DNA from: Hippopus hippopus
Taxonomy: Eukaryota > Mollusca > Bivalvia > Cardiida > Cardiidae
NCBI GenBank assembly: GCA_946811185.2
Contig: OX328112.1
Coordinates: 12,239,215-12,303,214, forward strand
Direction: 5' to 3'
Length of the DNA: 64,000 nt
Shown: piece by piece, positions 34,694 through 45,224 of the stretch
Layout: each line of letters starts with the position of its first letter
Numbering within the stretch: the stretch's first letter is position 1
The notes under the pieces: generated by a model
What the model was told of the DNA's origin: nothing
The model's input: only the letters and a program-made list of their open reading frames with translations
Database searches by the model: none
Position numbers and translations under genes: made by a program

Positions 34694-34744
34694 GGGTTAG
34701 ATTTCACTTCAGTTAAACATGATTTTAATCATAGCCTGGTATAG

Positions 34745-34855
34745 TATAAGGTGGCTGACAGTGTAGATCTAAAGTAACATTGCATGGTCTGTGCAGTCTG
34801 ACCTTGATCTATACTATCTGCAAAAACTATGTGAGTTGCTTTTATGCTATGAAAA
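34745..34855 (-). mobile_element. TTAA-2 core fragment
   Basis: GACAGTGTAGATCTAAAGTA and the opposite arm GACCTTGATCTATACTATC; termini missing. Confidence 0.6.
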
Positions 34856-35013
34856 ACTGAGGGAGGGTACCATAAATGATCTGCAAACTGAAATACGCAC
34901 AAATACATACAAAAAACTTGACAAAACTAGAAAAATGTATTAATGAACTTCAGCATTTACTAGCGTATGCAAGAGAATGTGAAAATATCCCCGAATGCTG
35001 GCATATGCTTGGT

Positions 35014-35640
35014 CAATTCGTCATAAAGTAAATGGGCCTTTAAGGCCCAGTAGCAACCAAAAGTAAACAAAAGGTGGCGTTGACTCTTTACTAAACGACC
35101 AAATTTTACAATCATCCAAATACAAAACTGTTGCAGTGGACAAATAATGTATGACTAAATTGCTAAAATCCGACACAAAAATGGTAGAAAACACTGGAAA
35201 AAGGAGAAAATGCCGGTTAAAATGCTGTTTACCAGCAGTTTTTTCCTTTTTCACACAATATTTTCAGGAGGCTTCTTCCCAAAGGTAGTTTGGAAAAGAG
35301 TTATAATGCACTTCATGTGAAATCATACCATTTAAAAGTAAAGGTATTATCTTGAAAGCGACAATACATAATTGTACAGTTTATTCAGTGTTACTCTCTG
35401 GCAAATAAATGCATTTTAAAACCAGGAAAAAAGTAAACAAAAAGATAGTGACTTTGCGACTTTTTACCTGGTTTTAAAATTAAGTTTTCTGACAGTGACT
35501 ATCACTTGGACTGGCCGTACAACAACCAATTGTGATCTTCACAATAATTTCCATACTTCTAAGTTGTATGATTTAAATTCAAAAGCATTTTAACAACCCC
35601 ATTGTTTACTTTTACCCACTATTAGGGCTTTAACTCTTTA
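35014..35640. repeat. Dispersed repeat, with TTAA-1 copies in and beside it
   Basis: 35400-35630 matches 56490-56725 (GTAAACAAAA, TACCTGGTTTT, ATCTTCACAATAATTTCCAT). TTAA-1 (-) copies: 35082-35303 within, and 35630-35855 at its right edge. Confidence 0.68.
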
Positions 35641-35855
35641 CCACGTGACAAAATTTTAGACAGAACCAAATTGGAGGCATGTCCAAAGGTTTGTAAATGT
35701 GGCACAAGTAAAGGGATTTGTCTGTAAAAGATCAGAAAACATATTGGGAAAAGAAGAAAATGCTGGTTACCAGCATTTTCTCCTTTTTCCACAATGTTTT
35801 CAAAAGCTGTCATTCTCAGGGTCGTCAAAACTTGGGATATTGTGGTAAAGGGTTA
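35630..35855 (-). mobile_element. TTAA-1 copy
   Basis: TTAACTCTTTACCACGTGAC to GTGGTAAAGGGTTAA. Confidence 0.86.
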
Positions 35856-36168
35856 ACATGCATTTCCTTATTTGTGCAGTATGATCAGAGACATATGCTG
35901 ACTGTAAAAGTCCCTGTTTTTGTCTATGGCACTGAAATGGGACAGAAGTTAAACTCATACATGTACATGATTTTCATGATAAACATAATAATATTTTGTG
36001 TTCTACAGAACTAAACCTTATCTGATTATTAATTTAGTAAATAATTGTTTATGAAAATAAAAAGAACAATAGGGTAGACTACACCCTCATTCTATTGGCG
36101 TCGACAATCTAAACTCATGACTGTTTATCACCTTACCTCTTGCGGACAACAATATTTGCCCGCAGCTG

Positions 36169-36373
36169 TTAACCTCCTAAAACGCCTTTCACAGCTATCA
36201 TTGGCGTACATTAGGATCTGACTGCACATAGTATGCAGTCTGATCTTTGATCTACACTGTCTGCTTTGTAAAGACGTTCTAGACAGATTTGACTTTGACA
36301 TTGGATTTATTTGGGTCTTGTTTCTGGATACAAAATTTTTGATGGGTGTATGGGTGCTAGCTCTAAGAGTTAA
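36169..36373 (+). mobile_element. TTAA-3 copy
   Basis: TTAACCTCCTAAAACGCC ... GCTCTAAGAGTTAA with GTATGCAGTCTGATCTTTG hairpin arm. 35856-36168 before it is unassigned. Confidence 0.78.
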
Positions 36374-36437
36374 GTTTCTGAAAGATTGTGACAAAAGGAG
36401 AAATTACTTGTAAAGGGTGATTCCTCGTGTATTTATC

Positions 36438-36664
36438 CACAACCCTTTATCAGAAACAAAAGTTTAGATTTAAACAAAATTGAAAGCTTTGCTGATGACC
36501 AATTGAATATGGCTCATATGGCGATATTTGTTGAAAGGATATAAAACGTTGTAGAAAAAGGAGAAAATGTTAGTGACTAGCTTCTTTTTTCTTGTCCTAT
36601 GATGTTTTCAAAAGCCATCCTTGTCAGGGTAGTTAAAACTTGAGCTTGTTTGGTGAAGGGTTAA
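36438..36664 (-). mobile_element. TTAA-1 copy sharing TTAA with a TTAA-2
   Basis: ACAACCCTTTATCAGAAAC to GGTGAAGGGTTAA; TTAA 36661-36664 also starts TTAA-2. Confidence 0.82.
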
Positions 36665-37314
36665 CCCTAAGGTTGCTAAGTGAAACTCACTGACCTTTTG
36701 CATACATTGTTGATGAAGATCAGATTGCACAGGACATGCAGTCTGATCTTTGATCTACACTGTCCAATAAGGACATATTCCCCACCACAAAAAATACCTT
36801 TGAAATAGCAAAATTTGGATTTTTACTATCAGCTTAACCTGTTAACCACACAATTCCAACTTTTAACGATCCTGAGAAGGAAGCCTTCTGAAAACATTGA
36901 AGGAAAAGGAGAAAATGCTGGTAACCAGCATTTTCTACTTTTCCCACAATGTTTTCTTCCCTTCCCAAAACAAATTCAAATTTTCAGTCACTTTTATTTT
37001 GTCGTCTGCAAATGCTTTCAATTTGGACCAGTCTAAAATTTTGTCATTTGGTAACTCTACCAAACGACATAATTTTAGACTATCCCAAAATGAAAGCATT
37101 TGCAGACGACAAAATAAATGCTACTGAAAAATTGAAATCTGTCTTGGGAAGGGTAGAAAACATTGTGGGAAAAGGAGAAAATGCTGGTTACCAGCATTTT
37201 CTCCTTTTCCCTCAATGTTTTCAAAAGGCTTTTCTTTCAGGGTTGTTAAAAGTCGGGATTGTGTGGTAAAGAGTTACAAGTTTCATTTCACTTACCTAGC
37301 AGGATAGGGGTTAA
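36661..37314 (+). mobile_element. TTAA-2 copy containing two TTAA-1 copies
   Basis: Left part TTAACCCTAAGGTTGCTAAG ... TTTTTACTATCAGC; right part AAGTTTCATTTCACTTACC ... AGGGGTTAA at 37280-37314. Between lie TTAA-1 36834-37058 (+) and 37052-37276 (-), fused at TTTGGTAACTCTACCAAAC with the usual junction TTAA lost. Confidence 0.82.
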
Positions 37315-37499
37315 TTATTTTAATTATCCGCATTTCACTAGGATATTTTCAAAGGGTTTTTGCAAATTTAGTTTTAGTAGGTAATGACTTGTCATTTGAA
37401 TTATGTTGAAAGCAGTTTTCAGCCTAATTAGCTGGGCTGTTTTCAAAGAAATGATGAATTGTTGTAGCCCTGATGTCATTGTCGTCTGTGTCATCTTGC

Positions 37500-37800
37500 A
37501 AAACCTTTGATATCTTATAATATCTCTATTATTTCAGAAGATACTTCCTAAAATCCAGGAAGGTTGTTAACTTTGAAAAGGGGAACCCTTACAATAGGAG
37601 AGGGCAACCATCAAAATATTTTTGACACATTTTTGCAACTCAGAATTTTCAAAGACTTTGACATCTTATAATATCTTTGTTATTACTCAAGATATTTTAC
37701 TTCAAACTTGGACAAGTTGCTATTTAAAGGGGAACCCATACAACAAGGAAATAAACATCAAAATATTTTTACACAGTTATACCCCCTTTTTCAAGTTAGA
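37500..37800 (+). repeat. Two tandem units of about 150 bp
   Basis: TATCTTATAATATCT, AAGATA.TT, GGGGAACCC and CATCAAAATATTTTT recur in order at 37510-37635 and 37663-37775. Confidence 0.75.
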
Positions 37801-37857
37801 ATTTTCACTGAAAGTCAAGCAACTGCAGCTGAGCATTAGCACCCGCATGCAGTGCTC

Positions 37858-38060
37858 ATGTTTCAGTTATAACTTGGTTGTCATTGCACCTATCATCTTT
37901 CCTTGGAAAGGATTGGGCAGAGTTTGGAATCAAACTGGCGACTTCTGGCTCAAACAAAGGAATTTGTCTAGGAAAGTGTTTTCTCCTTGTCCCACAATGT
38001 TTGCAAAAACTAAAACCCTTATTTTGGAAGGTTGTTAAAACATGCGATTATTTGGTAAGA
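37858..38060 (-). mobile_element. SINE-1 scrap and TTAA-1 right half
   Basis: 37858-37952 matches the reversed SINE-1 body; 37955-38060 is the right part of a - copy. Confidence 0.6.
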
Positions 38061-38163
38061 GATATTTATAATTACAATGTCACAATATATAATTATTGTC
38101 TAAATTACTATTGATAATACTGCCAATACACTTAAAACACCAAAAGACAATCATATCTCACAT

Positions 38164-38367
38164 TTAACCCTTCAAGTGCCGTTCACAACTATTGTGGCCA
38201 GTGTAGATCAAGATCAGACTTCACAAAATGTGCAGTCTGATCTTTGATCTACATTGTCAGCTTTGGTGAAACCTTACAGACAAAAACCTGCTTGGTGTTG
38301 CAATTTTTTGGGTCTGAATTCTAAATTGAAAATGTCTGTTGGATTTTTTTGGCATTGTTAGGGTTAA
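38164..38367 (+). mobile_element. TTAA-3 copy, complete
   Basis: TTAACCCTTCAAGTGCCG to GTTAGGGTTAA, hairpin ATCAGACTTCACAAAATGTG. Reference copy for the family; shares TTAA with the next element. Confidence 0.86.
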
Positions 38368-38598
38368 CTCTTTACCAAACAATAAAATGTTAGGCTTGTT
38401 CAATTTATTAGCATTTTGCAGATGACAAATGAAACATGTCTCAAATGATTGGATGAGTCTTTGGAAGGACGACAAAGAAAACATTGTGGAAAAAGAAGAA
38501 AATGCTGGTTACCAGCATTTTCTTCTTTTTTCGCAATGTTTTCAAAAGCTGCTTTCCTACGGATTGTTAGAATTTGGGATTGTTTGGTGAAAGGTTAG
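38364..38598 (-). mobile_element. TTAA-1 copy abutting TTAA-3
   Basis: TTAACTCTTTACCAAACAAT to TTTGGTGAAAGGTTA. Both arms carry AAGAAG/CTTCTT instead of AAGGAG/CTCCTT. Confidence 0.85.
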
Positions 38599-38687
38599 GC
38601 CAATGCTAAAGGGCTTTGCAACGTGGGGGTGGGTGTCAACTTCTTTTTTTTTTACAAAAAGTCATTTGTTTTAGCATAGCTTCAGCT

Positions 38688-39672
38688 TAAGTCTTTTGAA
38701 AAGAAGAAACATTGTTTGTAACACAATTTCCCTTTTTCCGTCATGTTTTCTGCAATATCAGAAAAAAATGATGGCACTTGTATTTTAAATTTTTTCTCTG
38801 CAAATCCTGTTGAAGTTTCTTGTTTGGGAAATGGTTCAGATTTATTTTCACTTGCCAAAAAGGACTTTTTAGATATGCTGTAAGGGATAATACATAAATT
38901 GGAAATCTTCGATTTAAAATGTTAAAAGTCACGACAGAGATTTCTCTGCTAGCCACAAGAAAATGAAATGCATTTTGTATTGGTTGTAATCTGTGCAACC
39001 TTGCAACTGTCAGAGGCAACATTTTGGCATGAAGATACAAGAGTAATTATAGTTGGATAAAAAAAAGATGAAATGGGATAAAATGAGTAGAGATGTATCT
39101 TTAAACAAAAAAGTGATAGAAAACATGTTACATAGCAGCCAAGATCAATACAATAGCCAAACAATGGCGTTATCCCTTTACCAAACAACCCCATGCTTTA
39201 ATGATCCTTTGTTAAACTGGCTTTTGAAGACTTTGTGGAAAAAGGAGAAAGGTTAGGCTAAATCCTTTTCCCACAGTGTTATCTTCCAATTCAAGATTCT
39301 TGGTTACCATCGTTTTAGCTTAATCCTAAAATGATTTTTTTTCTTGTTGAACATAAATCCCATCATTTGAACCACATTTAACCCTTTACAACATAAGCCT
39401 TACTATTAAAGACCAGGAGAAAGAAGGCTATTTGAAAACATTGTGGAAAAAGGAGAAAATGCTGGTAACCAGCATTTTCTCCTTTTCCCACAATGTTTTC
39501 TCACCTATCTATGACAACTTCCTTAACTGGAGCCACGTTTAAATTGTCATTGCAAATGCTTTTGGTTTTTGACTCTTTCTAAAACAAATTTCAATTTTTT
39601 GAGTCACATTTATTTTGTTGTCTGCAAATGTTTTCAACTTGGACAAGCCCAAGATTTAGTTGTTTGGGTTAA
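38688..39672 (+). mobile_element. TTAA-1 cluster and a dispersed repeat
   Basis: 38688-38832 (degraded), 39170-39290 (left part), 39378-39672 (complete but elongated, right side partly repeated). 38965-39105 is a separate repeat also at 46318-46460 (GGCATGAAGATACAAGA). Confidence 0.7.
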
Positions 39673-39838
39673 AGTGTCATGTACAAATACTCTCATTATG
39701 GACAAGACTAGAATTAATCTGTCATTTCCTCATACCAGGTACAGGGTCTACTGCAATATTTTTCCTAGAGCACCATGTCATTGCAAAATTATATTTTTTG
39801 CATATGGTAGATCTATACAGTAACTCTTTACCATACAG

Positions 39839-40060
39839 GCCTGGCTGGGTAGCTCAATAGTTAGCCTGTCTGACTCCTGACCTGTAGGTTGCAGGTTCGA
39901 TACCCGGTTGCGGCGAACTTTCTTTCTGGCGATTTTTCATCACTCACCTATGATGAGCATGTGCAAAAAGTAGTCAGTGACTTTGGAAAGAAATGGAGCA
40001 GAATCAAGAGAGATTAGTATAGGTTGTAAGAACTTGTTTCTCAATCTATGTAAAATAAAT
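39839..40060 (+). mobile_element. Chimeric SINE: SINE-2 head and body, SINE-3 tail
   Basis: Head GGCTGGGTAGCTCAATAGTT and B box GGTTCGATACC, body to AGTGACTTTGGAAAGAAA, then SINE-3 AGAATCAAGAGAGATTAGTA and TCTCAATCTATGTAAAATAA. Confidence 0.8.
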
Positions 40061-40134
40061 ATAATTAGACTAAAACACAGGATTGTTAGAAGGGTAAAAA
40101 ATACAGAGGTTTCTTTTATTTATTCAGCATGTAT

Positions 40135-40326
40135 CAGAGCTCCAGATAGAGGGAGTGATTTTGATTTCAAAATTCAAAATATTAATTATTCTCCACCAAA
40201 CCCTATATTGTGGTTACTCATTAGAATCGTTTCATCGAGACAATTCTAATGAGTACCCACAACATAGGGTTTTGAAAAGAAATTTTGGATTTAGAATACC
40301 ATCACTCCCTCTTATCTGGAGCTCTG
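40135..40326. mobile_element. 192-bp fully palindromic MITE with TGTAT target duplication
   Basis: CAGAGCTCCAGATAGAGGGA to its inverse CTCTTATCTGGAGCTCTG, centre CTCATTAGAAT...ATTCTAATGAG; flanked by TGTAT at 40130-40134 and 40327-40331. Confidence 0.83.
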
Positions 40327-40344
40327 TGTATATAGATCATACTT

Positions 40345-40597
40345 GTATATGAACCATGCTCTGGCAAAAGGGCTTTTAATGCATCTCTGTGATCCGATGT
40401 ACCAGGCAAGTCATCACATAATTATGGATCCATAAAACGTCTAACAACTGATTGAATCCTGAGGTACCAAGGTCCTTGGACATGCAGAAAAATTTAACAA
40501 CAGAAAAAGGTTTTGGCCCAGGTCAGCCTGCGCTATCTGTACCTATTGCAGATGTGTTAAACCCCCTTTTCACAGAGCATGGCTCATATAGATGGTA
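40345..40597 (-). mobile_element. MITE-4 copy
   Basis: GAACCATGCTCTGGCAAAAG ... TGCAGATGTGTTAAACCCCC ... GAGCATGGCTCATATA. Confidence 0.77.
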
Positions 40598-40791
40598 CAT
40601 GTATGTTTTTGAAGTATTGAATTTCCATATTCATGTGTACAACATACATATAGGATATGTAGATACGTAACTGGATATTTCTTTATTGTATTTTCAGTAT
40701 AGATGGACAGTTAACTTCGATCTGATATGGATTAAGTACTAAGCTGAGATTAGGGATTAATCCCAGGTAATTTGTTATTTTGTCCTCTACC

Positions 40792-41188
40792 CTTAACACT
40801 GAGACTTCTATGTAACCCTTTACCAAACAACAACATTTTAGTGCTGAGCTGCGGTAGCTCAGTCAGTAGCGTACAGGACTTGAGAACAGGGTGGGTCGTA
40901 GGTTTGATCCCTGGCTCGGCCAGTTTCTTTCCGAGAATTGATGGTAGTCATTGCGACAGGATTCGGCTTTTTCTTACCGCTGACGATGGTTATGTGGGAA
41001 AGCAGCCAGTGTATTTTGTGGAGTACTGGTAACAGAAACTCCAGGAAAGCATGGATAGGTGCACTGGCAGCTGTGATATAATTGAAATAATGTTGAAAGC
41101 AGCGGTAAACACCAAACAATCAATCAAGCAACCTACAGCCTTAACACTGAGACTCCTACTTAACCCTTCCCACACAACAAAATTTTAG
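40792..41188 (+). mobile_element. SINE-1 flanked by 50-bp direct repeats
   Basis: SINE-1 body at 40843-41125 (GCGGTAGCTCAGTCAG, B box GGTTTGATCC). The stretch CTTAACACTGAGACT...ATTTTAG, which includes the start of a TTAA-1, occurs at 40792-40841 and again at 41140-41188. Confidence 0.78.
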
Positions 41189-41662
41189 CCTTGTCCAATT
41201 CCAAAGCATTTGCTTTTTTGATTGATTCTATTGGAGTTTAATGCCATTTTGACTGCTAAAGTCATATGATGGCGGTCAGTGCACCTACACATGTGTTTCC
41301 TGGCTTTCTCACACCAGTACTGGCACCACTTTCTTTCCAAGTCACTGACTGCTTTTCTAAGATGCATCAGAGGTGAGAGGCGAAAAATTGAAAGAAAGTT
41401 TGCCTCCACGGGGTATCAAACTCACAACCACCAGGTCACAAATCGTACACACTAACCATTGAGCAACCTGGCTGGACTCTAAAACATTTGCAGAGGACAA
41501 ATTAAGTGTGTATCCAGTGGTGGGATTTGTCTTTGAAAGGGCAGAAATATTGTGGGAAAAGAAGAAAATGCTGGTAACCAGCATTTTCTCCTTTTCCCGC
41601 AATCTGTTCAAAAGCCCTCTTCTTCAGGGTTGTTAAAACACAGGATTATGTGGTAAAGGGAT
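41161..41662 (-). mobile_element. TTAA-1 copy split by SINE-2
   Basis: Left piece to AAAGCATTTGC (41203-41213). SINE-2 (-) 41214-41480. Right piece resumes with AAAACATTTGC (41481-41491) and ends GTGGTAAAGGGATAA. The 11-bp repeat (one mismatch) is the target duplication. Confidence 0.83.
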
Positions 41663-42196
41663 AACCCTTTATCCAACAAATTCCAAATTTTATGACCATC
41701 CCAACAACTCAGACAATAGAGCATGAGACTCTTGACTGTCAAATCTGGGGCCACTAAGTCTTGAGCATGTGGGTTTGATCCCTATGGCTGGTCATCTTAA
41801 ATTACCAAAAAGTCTTGGACAAGAGGTTAAACCTAGGTCCCATGTGACAGTGCTATGCCTGAGCATGTTAACAAACTAGGACTTTGAATGGATTTCATCC
41901 TGTATCTTGCACCATCCCCAGCAACATAACTTACAGCCTTAGGAGAGCATTGCCTATGTGGGCAACCGGTGGGGACAATAAATTGATGAAAATCATTCAC
42001 CTATTGCGAATTTCAACCACTCAAGGAAACAGGCTATTGAAGACATACTTGCTAAGGGTAACCGTGATTTTCTTCTTTTCGCGTATTTTTTTCCAAAAAA
42101 AAATACATGCCACTATATGACCAACTTTTGATTGGTCGTCTGCAACTGCTTCGAATTTGGACAAGTCCAAAATTTTGTAGGTCGGTTAAGGGTTAA
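41659..42196 (+). mobile_element. TTAA-1 copy split by another tRNA-like SINE
   Basis: Left piece ATAACCCTTTATCCAACAAA. Insert about 41697-42008 has a tRNA-like head (CAACTCAGACAATAGAGC, GGTTTGATCC). Right piece from GGAAACAGGCTATTGAAG to AAGGGTTAA. Confidence 0.65.
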
Positions 42197-42395
42197 CGGC
42201 CCACCGAACACCAAAATTTTAGACTTCCTTATTGAAAGCATTTGTATATAACAAATGTGATTTAAATGGTGGGATTCATTTCTGAAAGGACAAGAAATAT
42301 TTGGGAAAAGGAGAAAATACTGCTTACCAGCATTTTTTTCTTTCCTACAATGTTTTCAAACATTTTTCCATAGGATTATTATAACTGAGTGAAAT
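42193..42395 (-). mobile_element. TTAA-1 copy
   Basis: Shares TTAA 42193-42196 with the previous one; right end decayed. Confidence 0.75.
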
Positions 42396-42486
42396 GTTGT
42401 GTCAATAAAGGGGCATAACTGTGTCAAAAATGTTTTAAGGGTAACCTATCCTTCTGGGTGGGTGTTCCTTTGGGTCAGGGTAAATA

Positions 42487-42628
42487 CCACTAAGAACTAC
42501 TAAGAACCACTAAGAACTACTAAGAACCACTAAGAACTACTAAGAACTACTAAGAAACACTAAGAACTACTAAGAACCACTAAGAACTACTAAGAACTAC
42601 TAAGAAACACTAAGAACCACTAAGAACT
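42487..42628 (+). repeat. 10-bp minisatellite (left arm)
   Basis: About 14 units of TAAGAAC(C/T)AC, with TAAGAAACAC variants. Confidence 0.95.
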
Positions 42629-42659
42629 TTTAGTTTATTAATCATATCTCTTTTTCATT

Positions 42660-43520
42660 CAATTTTTACTAGTTACCTATTTATTTACAGGTACTTTAAC
42701 TGAAAAAAAACCACAAAATTTTAGACTAATTCAAATTGAAAGTACATGTATTTGCAGACGACAAATTAAATGCTGCACAAATTTTTCTTTGAAAGGGTAG
42801 AACACATTGTGGGAAGAGGAGAAAATGTTGATTACCAGCATTTTCTCTTTTTCCCCACAATATTTTCAAAAGTTTACTTTCTTGGGGTCAGGATTGTGTG
42901 GTAAGTAATTATACTTTTTTTCGGTTGTTGTTGGTGATACAAAATTCTACAAGAAATTCAAAACTGAAAATCTTTTCAAAACTCACCCAATTTTTTCTCT
43001 ATTTATTTAATTGTTTTAGATATCTATATGTAGTTATTTACAGGTACTTTAACTCTTTACCAAATGATAAATTTCAGACCGGGCCAAACTAAAGTATTTG
43101 CAGACGGCAAAATAAATGCTATAACATTACAAATTATGAAATTTGTCTTTGAAAGGGTAGCACACATTGTGGTAAAAGGAGAAAATAGAGAATGCCAGCC
43201 TTTCTCCTTTTCCCCCAGTGTTTTGAAAAGTCCCTTTTTTTTTCTTGGGGTCGTTAACACTGGGAATTGTGTGGTTATTAAGTATACTTTTTTGGCTGTT
43301 TTTGATGATACAAAATTTTACGAGATATTCAAAATTAAATTCAAAACTCACTTTTTTCAATCATTTTTTTTTTTCTTCTTCTTGTTATCTTTTTATTTAC
43401 CGGTACTTTAACTCTTTACCAAACAACAACATTACAGATTGGTCCAAATTGAAAGTATCTGCAGACAGTAAATTAGATGCTGCATAGATTATGAAATTGT
43501 CTTTGAAAGGGTAGAATTGC
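42660..43520 (-). repeat. Tandem units of about 356 bp, each with a TTAA-1 copy
   Basis: The mark GTACTTTAACT occurs at 42691, 43044 and 43403. Each is followed by a TTAA-1 (42697-42908, 43050-43272, 43409-43520 cut short). The first two are then followed by a linker TTTTTGGCTGTT...GATACAAAATT. Confidence 0.85.
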
Positions 43521-44152
43521 CCATTCCAGAATCGCCCATTCTCAGTAATAAGGAACACATGGGATGTGGATGTCATAAGAAAATAGACTTGCATATTGGC
43601 CAATAAAACTGCTTGTATTTTGTTTCTTTATTATCGATCAGTAAAAGTCCGAGAAATCTTTTACGAGAATTAAACTATTCCTCAGAAAAATCATGTCAAA
43701 GATACTGCGTAATTTGGCACTAATACATTCGTTACCTACCCTGGTAATGTTTTTCATACGAAGGTAATCAGACCTCACACGTAATTTCTCATGATATTCT
43801 AGCATATTTCAAGCAGTAAGACGTATAAATACATTGCGTTGAATAAGTCATATGCTCAAAATGCGTTGTTGAAGCATCAGACGTTTACGGGGGGTGGGAA
43901 TTATACGATTTTTGTTAAACTTTTCAGTTGAACAAAAAGATGTTATGAAATTATAACCCTGGTTAATGACAAAGGGGCTAGAGACCATATCAGCAATTAA
44001 TAGAACTATTTTTTAAAACACAATACGGAGAACAATTAACCATAGTACCAATCCAAAAAAGAAAAACCTGTTTCCTGCAAGACTGAAATGTAACGTAAGT
44101 ATACACAAAACAGATAAAGGTTGCACTAACAAACTAAAGAGGTGCTTCTTCC
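43521..44152. other. Unassigned interior of the foldback element
   Basis: Less repetitive and more CpG-containing than its surroundings. No frame over about 70 codons. Confidence 0.3.
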
Positions 44153-44247
44153 TAGTTCTTTGTGGTTCTTAGTAGTTCTTAGTGGTTCTTAGTAGTTCTT
44201 AGTGGTTCTTAGTAGTTTTTAGTGGTTCTTAGTAGTTCTTAGTGGTA
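44153..44247 (-). repeat. 10-bp minisatellite (right arm, inverted)
   Basis: Units GTAGTTCTTA / GTGGTTCTTA, the exact inverse of the left array. Confidence 0.95.
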
Positions 44248-44273
44248 TTTACCATGACCGGTTCCTTTTCATA

Positions 44274-44499
44274 TTAACCCTTTATTACAAAGAGAAAGTT
44301 TAGACTCATTCATATTGAAAGGATTTGTAGAGAACAAATTAGATTTGGTTCGATAATTGAATTTACATTTGACAGAGAACAAACATTTTGGGAGAAGGAG
44401 AAAATGCTGGTTACCAGCATTTTCTCCTTTTCTCACAATGTTTTCAGATGCCTTCTTCTCGGGAGCCTTAAAACCCAGGATTGTGTGGTAAAGGGTTAA
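44274..44499 (-). mobile_element. TTAA-1 copy
   Basis: TTAACCCTTTATTACAAAG to GTGGTAAAGGGTTAA. Confidence 0.86.
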
Positions 44500-44518
44500 A
44501 AGAAACTATTCAGATTTA

Positions 44519-44828
44519 TGAGCCTAAGTAGGGGAGTTGGTAGCATGCAGGACTTGAGAACAGTGGGTCTCTGGTTTCAATTTCAAGCTCAGTCAATTTC
44601 TTTAGAAGGACTGATGATAGTCATTGGGACAGGATCCATTTCTCTCTCACTGCTGATCTTTCCTTTGATGATGATTATGTAGGAAAGCATCCAGTGGCTT
44701 GGGAATAATATTATGCGAAGCTCTGGTAAAGAAAACACCAGTGAAACACGGACAGGTGCACTGGCAGCAGCGATATAACTGATATGATGTTGAAAACAGG
44801 GATAAACACCATACAATCAATCAATCAT
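44519..44828 (+). mobile_element. SINE-1, full length
   Basis: Decayed head AAGTAGGGGAGTTGGTAGC, body TTGGGACAGGATCCATTTC, tail ATACAATCAATCAATCA. Confidence 0.8.
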
Positions 44829-44989
44829 GAGATAACATCAAAGTTTTTGCATGACAATTATGGGTAAGCTATTATAATACTGTGAAGTTTTCCAAAACTT
44901 CAACATTTTCTTAAAACGGAGTTAAAAAGACATGTCAGGTAATGCCTGCTGGACTAATTACAGTTGTGTCAAACCCATTTATCATATAC

Positions 44990-45215
44990 AAAAGAAAGTA
45001 GAATACTTCAGTAATGCTTGTTACAAATGATTAATGGTGGCATGTGACATATTTTCAACAGTTCATACAAGAAGATTTCCTTAGATCACCGAAAGTAGAA
45101 TACTTCAATGATGCTTATTACAAATGATTAATTGATAAGTTCTGTTTTTGTAAGGGTTTTGGTGGCATGTGACATATTTTCAACAGTTCATACAAGAAGA
45201 TTTCCTAAGATCCTT
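44990..45215 (+). repeat. Tandem duplication, unit about 105-120 bp
   Basis: GTAGAATACTTCA.TGATGCTT to CATACAAGAAGATTTCCT occurs twice (from 44998 and from 45096). The second unit carries about 35 extra bases in the middle. Confidence 0.85.
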
Positions 45216-45224
45216 TAGCTGCAT

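Larger units (their letters stand above)
42472..44261. mobile_element. Foldback-like element with tandem-repeat arms
   Basis: Left arm 42472-42628: GGTCAGGGTAAATACCAC followed by about 14 units of TAAGAACYAC. Right arm 44153-44261: about 9.5 units of GTRGTTCTTA, then GGTATTTACCATGACCGG, the inverse. Flanks carry TTCCTTT at 42465-42471 and 44262-44268. The 1.5-kb interior holds tandem units with TTAA-1 and an unassigned 0.6 kb, with no transposase frame. Confidence 0.75.

Noticed and set aside
37064..37269. Many recurring short frames with peptides like VGKGENAGYQHFLLFPQ
   Set aside because: They are translations of the TTAA-1 hairpin in one of its frames. They recur at dozens of sites and are not genes.
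42487..42628. CRISPR-like array
   Set aside because: 10-bp units without spacers in an animal genome; a minisatellite.
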